NCBI RefSeq assembly: GCF_003576375.1
Contig: NZ_QWGE01000002.1
Span: 186,001-250,000, forward strand
DNA: 64,000 nt
Source of the DNA: Pontibacter oryzae
Lineage (GTDB): Bacteria; Bacteroidota; Bacteroidia; Cytophagales; Hymenobacteraceae
Reading direction: 5' to 3'
Shown: positions 53,331-63,796 of the stretch, one piece after another
How the letters are laid out: each line of letters starts with the position of its first letter
Position numbering within the stretch: position 1 is the first letter of the stretch
Translations under genes and position numbers: made by a program
Notes under the pieces: model-generated
Seen by the model: only the letters and a program-made list of their open reading frames with translations
Database searches by the model: none
Told to the model about the DNA's origin: nothing

Positions 53331-56300
53331 TTAGTTTATATCTGCCTTTAACTGGGCTATAACCTGATCCATGACTTCTGATAAGTATGAAATTTTATTC
53401 CTTACCTCCTCCAGGTTTTCTTGAGATTTAGCATTGCTCTCTATCTGGCGGATAATATCCTTCAAGCGCTCTATACGCATGGTGTCGATAGTAGACTTAA
53501 GCTTGTGCGCGGCTGCGCTAACACCCGTCCAATCCGCTTGTTGATATTTGTCCTGCATATCTGTGACTGTGGCAGGCACAGTATCCACAAAAAGCTGTTT
53601 TGTGCGTTTTAAGAATGCTTCGTTGCCTCTCGACATTTTCTGAAGCATCGTTAAATCATAAAGCGGTTCATTGAAGATCTGTTGCATGGCGTTATTTTCT
53701 GCTAATTCTCTGTTTGCTGTTAATGGCTGCCGTTTATGGGGCAGATTTAAGGCTATTTTCATGAACAGTTTCTCTTCCTCAAACGGCTTCGATATGTAGT
53801 CGTTCATACCGGCGGCTAGGTACTTTTCAGCATCGCCTTTCAGTGCATTGGCTGTGAGGGCTATGATGGGCACGCTGGCTTTGGCGGCATCCGGAAAACT
53901 ACGGATGAACCGAGTGGCATCGATGCCGCTTAGTTCGGGCATCTGTATATCCATCAGCACTACATCATATAGTTTTTGCTCGGCCAACTCCACGGCTTCA
54001 CGACCATTATGCGCAATATCAACTTTGGCACCCCAACCTTCTAAAATCGATTGAGCGAGGAAGATGTTCACTTCGTTATCCTCCGCCAAGAGAACATCAA
54101 TCGTGCCAAGGCTACTAAAGTCTGTTTGCTCCACCTGCATTTCAGGCTGCTGCACTTTCGCTTTTAGGTAGGTGAGCACGAAGTGGAACGTACTTCCTTT
54201 ATTTTCGGTGCTGTTAACCCAAATGCGGCCATCTTGCATCTCCACCAGGTTCTTAGATATATTAAGGCCAAGCCCAGTGCCTCCGTATTTTCTTGTTGTG
54301 CTAGAGTAAGCTTGCGTAAACCCTTCAAAAATGTATTCTATTTTATTTTGCGGAATGCCAATGCCTGTATCCGACACGCTAAACTGCACGGTAAGCAATT
54401 CTTCAGTTTCTTCCAGCACCTTGCTGCTCATCACAATATTACCTTCCTCTGTAAACTTGATCGCGTTGTTTAAGAGGTTGAGTAATACCTGGTTCAGACG
54501 GTATGGGTCTCCGATTACCATCGGGTGGTTAAACTTCGGTGACTGTAGGAAATAAGCTAACTCTTTTTCCTCGGCTTTATAAATCAGCGTCTGGAAAGCG
54601 GCTTGTATTGCCTCGGGCAGGTTAAACGGTATTTCCTCGAGGTCTAATTTGCCCGCTTCGATCTTAGCTATATCCAGAATGTCGTTGATTACAACAAGCA
54701 GATTATCTGCGGATTGCCTAATTATTTTAAGGTAGTTAAGTTGGACCTCGTTAAGGTCTGTTTTACGCAGTAAGCCAGCCATTCCCAGGATGCCGTTCAT
54801 TGGGGTGCGGATCTCGTGGCTCATGTTAGCCAGGAAATTCTCTTTTACCCGTGCCGACTCTTCGGCAGCATCTTTTGCTTTCTTCAGTTGCTGCTCGGTG
54901 CGCATACGGTCTGTAATATCCTGGGCAATGCCAATGATATAAGGATCCATGTTAGGCTCTTCAACCTTGTAGTTCTGATAGTAAAGGTAGCGCTCCTCCT
55001 GTTCTTTGTTAAGTATGGTCAGGACGCCATCTACCACGCTCTTATCATCAAACTGCTGCAAGTATAAATAGAAACCTGCTCGGTCGTCTTTTGGGAAGAA
55101 ATCAAAGAGGCTGTGCCCAATCATTTCCTCATTAGTGTACCCCAGCATGTTGAGCAAATATGGGTTGGCCGACTGGATAACACCGTTCAGGTCATGAGTG
55201 CAAATATATGCTTGGCTGTAGTTAATAAGGTCGCGGTATTTTTTCTCGCTGCTCTGAAGCGCCTCGTCGGATTTTCTACGTTCGGTTATATCGCGGGTGG
55301 CTGCCTGGATTTTAGTGACCTCGTTGTTAGTGTCGAAGATAGGGCGTATGCTTGTTTCAACCCAAAGCAGAGAACCATTGGACCGAAGCATCCGGTGTTG
55401 CAGGGTAGTATTGCGCCGTGTTTCTAAGGCAACAAGATAACCATGTTGATATACAGTATTAAAATCATCAGGATGGATTATGATGCGAGGGCTCATCTGT
55501 AAAACCTCGGCCTGGGTATACCCCAACATTTCTTCCACTGCTTTTGAGATGTAGATATAGCTGCCATCGATGTTATGCAGGCTCACCATGTCCTTCGAGT
55601 TCTCAGAGAGCAGGCGGTGCAGTTCTTCACTGTTTTGCAGCCTTTTATTGGCAAGGCGCTGCTCTGTAACATTCGTGGAAATGCCTAACACGCGCACCTG
55701 CCCGTTGCTGGTGACTATAGGTTTCTTGGTAGTGTTAAACCAGAGTACCTCACCGGTTTTAGTGGTGTGGCGCTCCTGTAGTTTTATCTCGCGGTTTTCC
55801 TCAATTACTTGCCTGTCAATTTCTAAATAGAATTCAGCTTCGCTAGGGTTCTGGTGGATGTCTAGGCCGCTGCTACCAATCAACTGATCGAGTGTTACTT
55901 CAAAAAGCTTACAATACTCTTGGTTAGCCAGTACAAACTTTCCCTCACTATCTTTTACATAGATTAGGCTCGGGCTGGCATCCAGCACTTGCCTGATGAA
56001 TTCGTTCTTTTCCTCAACTTCCAGGGCAGCGTTTTTCTCTTCAGTTACGTCACGGATAATGGCAAGCACCTCATTATCACTGTATTTAAGGATTCGTCCT
56101 TCATAATAGCGAAGGCCATCAGGCAGTTGCAAGTCGTAGCCGATTTTTTCGTAAAAGCCACTTTCTAGCACACGCTCGATCAACGACATTATTTTACTGG
56201 CAAGCTCCCTTGGCAGGAGGTTGAATATATTATTGCCTATAACGCTCTCCTTTGGAACAAGCAAGTGCTTCTGCTCCACATTCTTCATGTAGTGGTAATC

Positions 56301-57998
56301 GCCGTTTTGGCCGATGATGAACATGAGATCAGGTATGGCTGCAAGAATGGATCTATTCTTTGCCTCGCTGGCTATAATTTCATCTTGTGCCTTTCTTAGG
56401 TCGGTTATATCAAGGCCGTGCGCAATTACTAGTCCTACTTCGCCATCTGTGTTTAGAACCGGGTTAAGCCTGCGGATATGGTGAGTATAGTCGCCATCTT
56501 TCTTAAGTAGCCGTTCTTCAAACTCGACGCGCTTTTTATGGTCTAGTACAAGTTGTAGATGCTTGCTGCGCAGTTCCATGCGCTTAAGCGGTACACCACG
56601 TTCGCGGCTATAGTCTTCATTGGTTTTTCCAATAATCCATTTGCGAAGCTGCGGGTCCTGTACGGCAGCAGGGTTTAGAAATAGGTATTGCAACTGTCTG
56701 TTAAAGACAGCAACATCAGAGGGAATGTGGTTCAGGATGGATTCATAAAATTCCTTCTGGCGCAATAGTTCAAGGCTTTGCTCACGCATACCTGTAACAT
56801 CCTCGGCGGACCCAATAATTTGCTTGACCTGTCCGTTATCCTTGCGTTTAAAGATGCTTTCCCTGCAATAAAGTATTTTGGTGCTGCCGTCCTTTGCCTG
56901 TACTTTGCGTTCTGTTTCCTCGATGGCCCCATCCTTGGCCTCAATCATTTTAGAAACGTGCTCTTTGAAATTTAATAGCTGCTCTTCGTCTACCAAGGTT
57001 GTTAACATACTTGGAGACATGTTTTCTAAGTCGTTCTCATGATAGCCCAACACCTTTCGCACCTGGCCGTTCATGTACACGCATTTTTCTTCGTCTAGGT
57101 CGTAGATATAGACGATGTTAGGGATGGTGCGCGTAATGTTGCGGACAAAGTTTTTGCTCTCCTGCAGTGCCTCCTCCGCTTTCCGGCGCTCTGTAATATC
57201 AGACATATACAGGTTAAAGTAACCTTTGTCTGGCATTGGTATGATGAGTATATAGTAGTAGCGCTTTGCAATATAAGACTCGAAGGTAGTAGGGGTAGAG
57301 TTCTCCTTTATTTTAAGGTGGCTAATTTGGCTTAGCAACAGTCTCTTAAGCGGTTCAACACGGCTTTGTGTTATTTGTTGCATAAACTCGTATCCGGCTT
57401 TATTGCCGAATATCAAGTCTCCGTTGAAACTCAAGCGCAGCACCGGGTTCGGATATTCCTCCTGCAGTTCGGATTGTAACTCAATCTTGCGCAGATGTTG
57501 GCGCTTTTGGGTCACGTTGCGGTAGAACCACAGTGTGCCGCAAAGGTCTCCATCTGTTTGCAAGTGCAAGTGCTCACGCTCAACGATACACCCATTCTGC
57601 AAGGTGCCCTCATCTCCAGCAGATCCACCTTGCGCAACAACTTGGTGATGTGGGGCAAACCCGGCAAGCTCGGTAGCTTGCTCAAGCTCGCTGAGCGGCT
57701 TACCGAGGTAAAATTCTATTGGTTGCGGAAGAGAGAATAGCTTATGAAACGCAAGGTTCAAAGCAGTTATGCGCCCGGTATCATCAGTGGCAAGCGCAGC
57801 ATGATGGACGTTCTTCAACAGCCAACCATGCATGTGCGGGCATGGGTTTGGCTCTGTAGGCTGCCTACCTGAAAATTGCTGACGTAAAGAATCAAGTTCA
57901 CGCTCGAGCGCTGCCAAGCGATCTTCAGCGGATTGCCTGGCCTGGCGCTCGCGCTCTAAGTTTAGGCGCAGCTCTTCTTCATTGGGGACTACAGTCAT
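53331..57998 (-). CDS. Large multi-PAS hybrid sensor histidine kinase with receiver and Hpt domains
   Basis: A 1555-residue cytoplasmic phosphorelay sensor with no membrane segment. A short N-terminal coiled coil (about 5-45) is followed by about eight PAS domains in tandem (about 57-1030), each ending in variants of [12 protein letters not shown] or DVTEE. A kinase core follows: HisKA with phospho-His1061 ([12 protein letters not shown]) and the ATPase with [16 protein letters not shown] and YGGTGLGL. Next is a receiver with phospho-Asp1350 (VVLMDIQMP), then an Hpt domain with His1498 (AAHKLKST). All four phosphorelay stations are thus in one chain, but no output domain is present. The sigma-54 activator encoded upstream at 58216 is a candidate partner. 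The stimulus is unknown. Confidence 0.93.
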   Translation of the reverse strand: MTVVPNEEELRLNLERERQARQSAEDRLAALERELDSLRQQFSGRQPTEPNPCPHMHGWLLKNVHHAALATDDTGRITALNLAFHKLFSLPQPIEFYLGKPLSELEQATELAGFAPHHQVVAQGGSAGDEGTLQNGCIVEREHLHLQTDGDLCGTLWFYRNVTQKRQHLRKIELQSELQEEYPNPVLRLSFNGDLIFGNKAGYEFMQQITQSRVEPLKRLLLSQISHLKIKENSTPTTFESYIAKRYYYILIIPMPDKGYFNLYMSDITERRKAEEALQESKNFVRNITRTIPNIVYIYDLDEEKCVYMNGQVRKVLGYHENDLENMSPSMLTTLVDEEQLLNFKEHVSKMIEAKDGAIEETERKVQAKDGSTKILYCRESIFKRKDNGQVKQIIGSAEDVTGMREQSLELLRQKEFYESILNHIPSDVAVFNRQLQYLFLNPAAVQDPQLRKWIIGKTNEDYSRERGVPLKRMELRSKHLQLVLDHKKRVEFEERLLKKDGDYTHHIRRLNPVLNTDGEVGLVIAHGLDITDLRKAQDEIIASEAKNRSILAAIPDLMFIIGQNGDYHYMKNVEQKHLLVPKESVIGNNIFNLLPRELASKIMSLIERVLESGFYEKIGYDLQLPDGLRYYEGRILKYSDNEVLAIIRDVTEEKNAALEVEEKNEFIRQVLDASPSLIYVKDSEGKFVLANQEYCKLFEVTLDQLIGSSGLDIHQNPSEAEFYLEIDRQVIEENREIKLQERHTTKTGEVLWFNTTKKPIVTSNGQVRVLGISTNVTEQRLANKRLQNSEELHRLLSENSKDMVSLHNIDGSYIYISKAVEEMLGYTQAEVLQMSPRIIIHPDDFNTVYQHGYLVALETRRNTTLQHRMLRSNGSLLWVETSIRPIFDTNNEVTKIQAATRDITERRKSDEALQSSEKKYRDLINYSQAYICTHDLNGVIQSANPYLLNMLGYTNEEMIGHSLFDFFPKDDRAGFYLYLQQFDDKSVVDGVLTILNKEQEERYLYYQNYKVEEPNMDPYIIGIAQDITDRMRTEQQLKKAKDAAEESARVKENFLANMSHEIRTPMNGILGMAGLLRKTDLNEVQLNYLKIIRQSADNLLVVINDILDIAKIEAGKLDLEEIPFNLPEAIQAAFQTLIYKAEEKELAYFLQSPKFNHPMVIGDPYRLNQVLLNLLNNAIKFTEEGNIVMSSKVLEETEELLTVQFSVSDTGIGIPQNKIEYIFEGFTQAYSSTTRKYGGTGLGLNISKNLVEMQDGRIWVNSTENKGSTFHFVLTYLKAKVQQPEMQVEQTDFSSLGTIDVLLAEDNEVNIFLAQSILEGWGAKVDIAHNGREAVELAEQKLYDVVLMDIQMPELSGIDATRFIRSFPDAAKASVPIIALTANALKGDAEKYLAAGMNDYISKPFEEEKLFMKIALNLPHKRQPLTANRELAENNAMQQIFNEPLYDLTMLQKMSRGNEAFLKRTKQLFVDTVPATVTDMQDKYQQADWTGVSAAAHKLKSTIDTMRIERLKDIIRQIESNAKSQENLEEVRNKISYLSEVMDQVIAQLKADIN

Positions 57999-58215
57999 AT
58001 AATGTATGTTGTGCCTAAACTAAAAAGCATAATAAATGGTGCTATGTGCAGGCACATCAGTAATTTATATTTATTGAACTAAAAATGCGGATGTGGATTT
58101 AAAGGATATATCATTACCTGAAATCACAGGCGCTTAAGTCTAACTTGTTAAGATACATATTAAACGCTCACTTGCAAAATGAGCGTTCTTGTGGCTGTGT
58201 TAAGATGAGGTGAGG

Positions 58216-59571
58216 CTACCCTATGGTAAGTTCCTTATTCTGGATCATGCGGTAAATAGTAGACTTGCCTATATCTAGTTTATCAGCAACCAGCAATACG
58301 TTATTGTCATACTTAGTGAGGAAGCGCTGAATAATTTCAGTGGTGTACTCGCGTAAGCTGCGTTCTTGGGCTAAGAAGTCCTTGTCGCTGTTATTGGCAG
58401 TCAGGTTAATATCACTCGGCTTAATTTCATCATCGTCAGCCATTACTACGGCCAATTCTACCACGGCACGGAGCTCACGCACGTTACCAGGATAAGAGTG
58501 CGATAACAGCTTCTCTTGTGCCTCCGAAGAAAGGGTTTTCTTACCCATGCCGTTCTCTTTAGCGAAGGCCTCCATAAAGTACTTTGCAAGTACAAGTATA
58601 TCTGAGCCGCGGTCGCGGAGAGGAGGAAGCTCGATAGGCAAACCGAGTAGGCGGTAATAAAGGTCTTCCCTAAAATTGCCCTTTTTTACTTCTTCAGCTA
58701 AGTTTTTGTGCGTAGCTACAATAATACGGGTATCAATAGGCACTACGCTGTTGCCCCCTACACGGGTAATCTCTTTCTCCTGCAGCACGCGAAGCAACTT
58801 AGCTTGCAAGCTGATGTCCAACTCACCTATTTCATCCAGAAAGATGGTTCCCTTATGTGCCTCTTCAAACCTACCCAGCCTTCTAGCCACTGCACCTGTA
58901 AAAGCTCCCTTCTCATGTCCAAAAAGTTCGCTTTCGATAAGCTCTCGAGGAATTGCAGCAACGTTAACGGCTACATAAGGCATCTTGTTTTTAGGGCCAT
59001 TATAATGTATGGCCTTGGCCACAAGTTCTTTACCCGTGCCCGTCTCGCCGTTAACAGAGACAGTAATGTTAGTTTTCGCAGCTTTATCCATCATGCTGAA
59101 TACCCGTTTCATGGCATCGCTGTTTCCTATGATGAAATTGCTAAAATCATACTTCTGGACAATCTGTTCTCGCAACTGGTTAATTTCTTCCCGCAACGAG
59201 ACGTTCTCCCTGATTTTGTTAATCGTGTTCCAAAGGCGCTCTGGAGTATCTTCATCCTTTACGATATAATCGTAAGCGCCTTTTTTAAGCAAGTCTACCG
59301 CAGTAGCAACATCTTCCTGCCCGGAGATGATTACAACATGCGTGTCCGGGTTATGCTCCTTTATTTTTTTGAGCACCTCATCTCCGTTTTTATCGGGAAG
59401 AGAGTAATCAAGCGTAACCACATTGGGCCGCTGATACATGTTCGTAAGGCAGTCTTTGGCCGAGTGAAACTTCTTTAACTCGTAATCTGGATTTAGCGAA
59501 AGGTGGTATTCTAGTAACTCACTATACCATATATCATCATCCAGAATAAATATTTTAAAAGGAGTATTCAT
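58216..59571 (-). CDS. NtrC-family sigma-54-dependent response regulator
   Basis: A 451-residue activator. The receiver domain (about 5-118) has acidic DDD at 11-13 and phospho-acceptor Asp55 (VTLDYSLPD). The AAA+ domain (about 145-375) has Walker A GETGTGKE at 175-182, the sigma-54-contacting GAFTGA at 222-227 and the Walker B-like TIFLDEIGEL. The C-terminal Fis-type helix-turn-helix (about 410-451: NNVLLVADKLDIGKSTIYRMI) binds DNA. It lies 217 bp upstream of, and on the same strand as, the giant hybrid kinase; a small hairpin (58163-58187) lies between them. Pairing is inferred from position. Confidence 0.93.
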   Translation of the reverse strand: MNTPFKIFILDDDIWYSELLEYHLSLNPDYELKKFHSAKDCLTNMYQRPNVVTLDYSLPDKNGDEVLKKIKEHNPDTHVVIISGQEDVATAVDLLKKGAYDYIVKDEDTPERLWNTINKIRENVSLREEINQLREQIVQKYDFSNFIIGNSDAMKRVFSMMDKAAKTNITVSVNGETGTGKELVAKAIHYNGPKNKMPYVAVNVAAIPRELIESELFGHEKGAFTGAVARRLGRFEEAHKGTIFLDEIGELDISLQAKLLRVLQEKEITRVGGNSVVPIDTRIIVATHKNLAEEVKKGNFREDLYYRLLGLPIELPPLRDRGSDILVLAKYFMEAFAKENGMGKKTLSSEAQEKLLSHSYPGNVRELRAVVELAVVMADDDEIKPSDINLTANNSDKDFLAQERSLREYTTEIIQRFLTKYDNNVLLVADKLDIGKSTIYRMIQNKELTIG

Positions 59572-59941
59572 CGGTGTGTTTGTTTATAGCCCTATAAGAT
59601 TGAAGTGTGTATAAAAAAAGCAAGTTTAAATTATCCAAAAAGTATAAACTTTTAATCCTTTTGAAGGCTCAGCAAAAGTAGCTCTAAGTAACTTAATTTA
59701 ATTGATTTTAGAGCTAGAATTTTTGGAATTCTTTATTTGGGAACAGGTTGGCTGTATGTATAATACAAATTAATGGTTTAAGAAGTGCCCTTAAAATTTA
59801 GGTATGAGAGAAAAGCTGATTGCTGTTTATAAACTCTGTGTCAAAGGCGATTTCTGCTGGGTAAGTGGCAAGGGAAATGGGATAAGTTCAAGTTGGATGC
59901 TTGTGGTAACTTAGCCGTGAGGAGGTATGCTGCGAAATGAA
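59572..59941. other. Intergenic region of about 370 bp without recognisable gene
   Basis: AT-rich DNA upstream of the sigma-54 regulator. Only very short frames are present. I saw no convincing -24/-12 sigma-54 promoter and no RNA gene. Confidence 0.5.
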
Positions 59942-59977
59942 AAAGGCTTGCCGTTACATAGTGAACGGCAAGCCTTT
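59942..59977 (-). terminator. Terminator of the DUF1206 gene
   Basis: A perfect 14-bp stem (59942-59955 with 59964-59977) with an eight-base loop. Read on the minus strand the right edge continues into TTTTTC. It lies about 20 nt beyond the stop of the gene at 59998. Confidence 0.8.
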
Positions 59978-59997
59978 GAGATCTTAGAAGGTAATGA

Positions 59998-60831
59998 TTA
60001 TGATGTATATATTGGTTGGTATTTTGCGCGCATAAACATAAATACCCCGTAGCAAATTAAGCCTAACGCGAGAGCTCCAAGTATAAAAGAACCATATGCT
60101 GCGTTTTCAATAAACTGAAACGCGTCGCTGCTACCGCCTGCTTGCTGTGGGTTAGAATTTAGGGCTGCTTTTAAAAACATGTATCCTATTACCAGCCATA
60201 CTACGCCGCGGGCCATATAGCCAACTTTTCCAGCACGAATCATCTGGTGCTCCACCTCATGCTTCAAACCAGAGCTACGTACTTTTTTCTTGTATTTCTC
60301 GGAATAGCCGTAATAGATTTGGTAAATACCTACTAACATAGTGCCGGCAGCTAGTATGCCTACCAGCCATTGTCCGAAGGGTTGCTGCAATAGCTTGCTA
60401 ACCAAGGTTTCGCGGGAGTCGCCGCTTCCGCCGCCGCCATTGCCGAGTACTAAGCGGGCTGCTAAAAACGCAAGCGCTCCATATACCAACCCGCTAAAAG
60501 CGTATCGAAGCCGTTTGCCGATCCCTTCTGCGTCAGATCCTTTGCTTTCCGTGTCGTTTGCCGCCTGAATAAAGCGCCAGATAGCGTAGCTAAGCAAGCC
60601 AAGCGCCACAATTGCAAGGAGTATGTTGCCAGCGGGTAAATCCTGTATGGTTTTAAGTATGCCAGCTTTTCCTGCATTCTCCGTGGATTGGCCTTGTAGC
60701 TCAAACGCTGCCATAAAAGCTATAATGCCTACCAAACAGTATACAACACCTTTGGCCGAAAGGCCAAATTTTGCGAACTTCTTAACCCAGGCTGGTGGTG
60801 GGCTTGGAATTTGAGTCGAAATATCAGTCAT
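59998..60831 (-). CDS. DUF1206 multi-pass membrane protein
   Basis: A 277-residue integral membrane protein of unknown function. It consists of three similar units of two helices each, at about 14-85, 105-170 and 195-270. Each opens with a basic, Gly-containing segment such as KFAKFGLSAKGVVYCLVG, RLRYAFSGLVYGALAFLA and RAGKVGYMARGVVWLVIG. This internal threefold repeat is the mark of DUF1206. The upstream 290 bp contains no recognisable gene. No operon partner is present. Confidence 0.85.
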   Translation of the reverse strand: MTDISTQIPSPPPAWVKKFAKFGLSAKGVVYCLVGIIAFMAAFELQGQSTENAGKAGILKTIQDLPAGNILLAIVALGLLSYAIWRFIQAANDTESKGSDAEGIGKRLRYAFSGLVYGALAFLAARLVLGNGGGGSGDSRETLVSKLLQQPFGQWLVGILAAGTMLVGIYQIYYGYSEKYKKKVRSSGLKHEVEHQMIRAGKVGYMARGVVWLVIGYMFLKAALNSNPQQAGGSSDAFQFIENAAYGSFILGALALGLICYGVFMFMRAKYQPIYTS

Positions 60832-61123
60832 AGATTATGTAGTGCTTAAAATAGTGTAAGTTCTTCTCATACACGAAAATCTATATTGAGAAGTTGCTTA
60901 CGTTAAAGCGCCTCTTTTTTTCTAGGGGGCTTTGGGCCTAGTTAAGTACTTAGTTGCAAAGCAAGTATGGTTTTGCAAAATAGACCCATAACCACTATAG
61001 GTTACGGCACTGTTTGATCCTATGGCTGTTTATATGCTATTCCTTATATTTACAGACTTTTGTACAAGGTTCCGCATACTCGGCAGATCCAAAATCCGTA
61101 CAGCCTTAAAATTGATTTACGCT

Positions 61124-61714
61124 ATGAAAAAAGTACTGCAACCGGTTTTTGTCCTCTGTTTACTGTGTGGTTTGCTGGGGCTGCAGGGGTGTGTAACTAC
61201 ATCAGCCTCATTAGGTGCTAACGCCATTAAAGCTCCTTATGCCACAAATCTGCGCAACTATAAAACTTACGCATGGTTTCAAAACGAGCCACCTGCCGAA
61301 GCCTCATACTTGCCTGGCTATAGGCCAAGTTTAAATTCCCACATACGCCAGGCGGTAGAGCAGGAGCTAGAAAAACGCGGCTACACCAAGACAAGCAGCA
61401 AACCGGACATCCTTGTAGCCTATGATGTGAGCGTGTCGGTGCCGCTAGAGCAGGACCGAGCTGAAAACTTCGCGAAGGGCTTTGGCTATAGCTACGCCTA
61501 CATGAGCGGCTACCGCTATGATTATGGGTATTCGGACATGCCGGGCTATCGCAAAGTGGACCTTTTTAAACAGGGTACTTTAATTATTGATATTATCAAC
61601 CCGAAATCTAACTTGTTACTCTGGCGCGGCTGGGCAGAGGGCGCCGTAGGTAATTTTAAGGCTGGCTACAACCAGGTTGAAAGGCAAGTAAGTGAGGTAA
61701 TGCAAAAGCTGTAA
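61124..61714 (+). CDS. DUF4136 lipoprotein
   Basis: A lipoprotein of 196 residues. The frame is open from an ATG at 61022, but the ATG at 61124 starts a typical signal (MKKVLQPVFVLCLLCGLLG) with lipobox GLQGC. The mature protein matches DUF4136: an early YKTYAWFQNEP segment, AVEQELEKRGYTKTSSKPDILVAYDV (with a natural break), a Tyr/Gly-rich loop near 120-145, and TLIIDIINPKSNLLLWRGWAEG near the end. The function is unknown; members sit in the outer membrane or periplasm. It is convergent with the antiporter gene. Confidence 0.85.
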   Translation: MKKVLQPVFVLCLLCGLLGLQGCVTTSASLGANAIKAPYATNLRNYKTYAWFQNEPPAEASYLPGYRPSLNSHIRQAVEQELEKRGYTKTSSKPDILVAYDVSVSVPLEQDRAENFAKGFGYSYAYMSGYRYDYGYSDMPGYRKVDLFKQGTLIIDIINPKSNLLLWRGWAEGAVGNFKAGYNQVERQVSEVMQKL

Positions 61715-61724
61715 AACGCCTTTT

Positions 61725-63725
61725 TTATTCAGTCGCTTTCAGGTAATGATTAAAGCGCATCACATCGCCGGGTTTGCCCACCACGAAAAGTAAATCGCCC
61801 TGCTGTATGCGTGTATGAGCGTTAATATCTAGAATGGTTTTTTCCTTGCGCTTAATGGCTACAATCGTTATCTGGAACCTGTTGCGGATGTCAGATTCAA
61901 GTAAAGATTTGTCAATTACTTCAGGGTCTGACGTGAACACGCGCAGGCTGGCAACTTCAATATCTGGCAAATCTAAGGCAAGTTTACTCACCTCGCTGGT
62001 TCTGTTTGTGCTAAGGCTGCGCAGCATTTCGTAATTATCCGACCGAATCACTTGTGTGAAGTTATCGATCTCGTTTCGGGGCATAAGGTACTTGTTGAGC
62101 ACACGCGTGAAAATCTCGATGCTGGTTTCAAATTCTTCCGGAATTACCTCGTCGGCACCCAAGCGATAGTTTTCCTCCATCTCCTGCACAAAGCGGGTGC
62201 GCACAATAATGTGCACTTTGTCGGAGATTTCTCGAATGGAAGCAATGGTTCTTTTCGTTGCCTCCGGGTCAGAGATTGCAATAACCACCACGCGTGCCTT
62301 ATGTATGTTGATATGCGCCAGAATCATCGGGTGCACGGCATCGCCATACACTATTGGCTCACCTTGCTTGCGCTCATACTTTACTGTAACGGCGTTGAGC
62401 TCTACTATAACATAAGGGATTTTGGCATGTCGCGCAGCTTTCGCCACGTTACGGCCGTTAATACCGAAGCCTATAATAATGATGTGGTCATTTAGGTCTG
62501 GCAGGTCGCCGTGGAGCTCTTCGGGATGATGGTTGAAAGGCATGGGTTCTTGCGAAGAAGCAAAAGGGGCAGCAATTTTTTCGGCAAGTTGCCTGTAGTA
62601 CCCAATCACAAAAGGCGTAACAGCCATGGTTAACAACGACACAGAGAGGAAATACTGATATGTTTCCTGCGAGAGCAAGCCGCTGTCGATGCCCGCTTTA
62701 GAAAGTATAAAGGCAAACTCACCCACCTGAAACAGCGATAAGCCCACCAATAGAGAGATGCGTAACGGGTACTGCAGCATGCGCGCTGCCACCGTGGCAA
62801 CCAACCCTTTCAGAATAAAGGCTAAAACTGAAAAGAAAAGTATGACCGGCAAGTGTTGCAGCAAAAAACTGAAATCCAGGAGCATCCCGATAGATACAAA
62901 GAAGAAACTGGTAAAAATCTCCCGAAAGGGCAAAATATTACTGGTGGCCTGGTGGCTGTACTCTGATTCTGAAATAATGAGGCCGGCCATAAACGCGCCT
63001 AGTGCCAACGAAAGCCCTAGGCTGGAGGTGAGCCAGGCAACTGCAAAGCAAATAACGACCACGCTAAGTATAAACAGCTCCTTACTTTTGGTCTTGGCAA
63101 CAAGGTAGAGGAGGTTCGGGACCAAGTAGCGGGCACTAATCAACACGAAAACAATCACAAAAGCCCCTTTCAGTGCCATTAAAAATAGTTCTGTGGCGAT
63201 ATCTTCGGAGCCGCCTGCCATCAATGGCGCCACAAGCATCATAGGCACCACTATAATATCCTGGAAGATTAGTATGCCGAGCACTACCCGGCCGTGCGGG
63301 CTATTGATTTCGCCACGGTCTTGCAGTAGCTTGAGCACAATAGCTGTGCTGCTCAGGGCAATTAGGAAGCCCATGAAAACTGCTTGGTTCCACGCAAAAT
63401 CTAACAGCATCATCACCAGCGTGACCAAGCCGATTGTGGCGAGCACCTGGGTAGTGCCGCCTAACAACACCGTGCGCTTGATTAAGGCAAGTTGCTTTAG
63501 CGAGAACTCCATGCCAATAATGAACAGCAGCAGGATTACGCCAATTTCGGCTAGTATCTCAATGTCGTGAGTGGCATTGATAAGGCTTAAGCCATGTGGC
63601 CCGGCAATTACACCAGTGGCCAAAAAGCCAAGTATGGTAGGAAGTTTAAAGCGCTGGAACAGTAGAATAACGACCACTGCCAGGCCAAGTATAATTACAA
63701 CGTCTGAGAGTAAAGGTATCTCCAT
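61725..63725 (-). CDS. CPA2-family cation:proton antiporter (KefB/YbaL-like)
   Basis: A 666-residue membrane transporter. The first 385 or so residues contain about 12 membrane helices of the Na+/H+ exchanger fold, with ATGVIAGPHGLSLI near 36, FIIGMEFSLKQL near 68 and GAFMAGLIISESEY near 242. A Rossmann-type TrkA-N domain follows at about 400-520 (IIIIGFGINGRNVAKAA, VYGDAVHPMILAHINI), then a TrkA-C ligand-binding domain at about 580-660 (VASLRVFTSDPEV, GDLLFVVGKPGDVMRF). It probably exports potassium or sodium in exchange for protons; the ion cannot be told from sequence. Confidence 0.92.
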   Translation of the reverse strand: MEIPLLSDVVIILGLAVVVILLFQRFKLPTILGFLATGVIAGPHGLSLINATHDIEILAEIGVILLLFIIGMEFSLKQLALIKRTVLLGGTTQVLATIGLVTLVMMLLDFAWNQAVFMGFLIALSSTAIVLKLLQDRGEINSPHGRVVLGILIFQDIIVVPMMLVAPLMAGGSEDIATELFLMALKGAFVIVFVLISARYLVPNLLYLVAKTKSKELFILSVVVICFAVAWLTSSLGLSLALGAFMAGLIISESEYSHQATSNILPFREIFTSFFFVSIGMLLDFSFLLQHLPVILFFSVLAFILKGLVATVAARMLQYPLRISLLVGLSLFQVGEFAFILSKAGIDSGLLSQETYQYFLSVSLLTMAVTPFVIGYYRQLAEKIAAPFASSQEPMPFNHHPEELHGDLPDLNDHIIIIGFGINGRNVAKAARHAKIPYVIVELNAVTVKYERKQGEPIVYGDAVHPMILAHINIHKARVVVIAISDPEATKRTIASIREISDKVHIIVRTRFVQEMEENYRLGADEVIPEEFETSIEIFTRVLNKYLMPRNEIDNFTQVIRSDNYEMLRSLSTNRTSEVSKLALDLPDIEVASLRVFTSDPEVIDKSLLESDIRNRFQITIVAIKRKEKTILDINAHTRIQQGDLLFVVGKPGDVMRFNHYLKATE

Positions 63726-63796
63726 GTAGTATGATCAATTAGTCTAAGGTATTCTTAGCTAAGCGTGTTTGCGTAACCTGTCGTTAAAGCGGGTTT

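Noticed and set aside
58708-59478. A 256-codon open frame antisense to the sigma-54 regulator gene
   Set aside because: It lies wholly opposite a well-supported NtrC-type gene, has no family resemblance, and is an expected shadow of the codon pattern.
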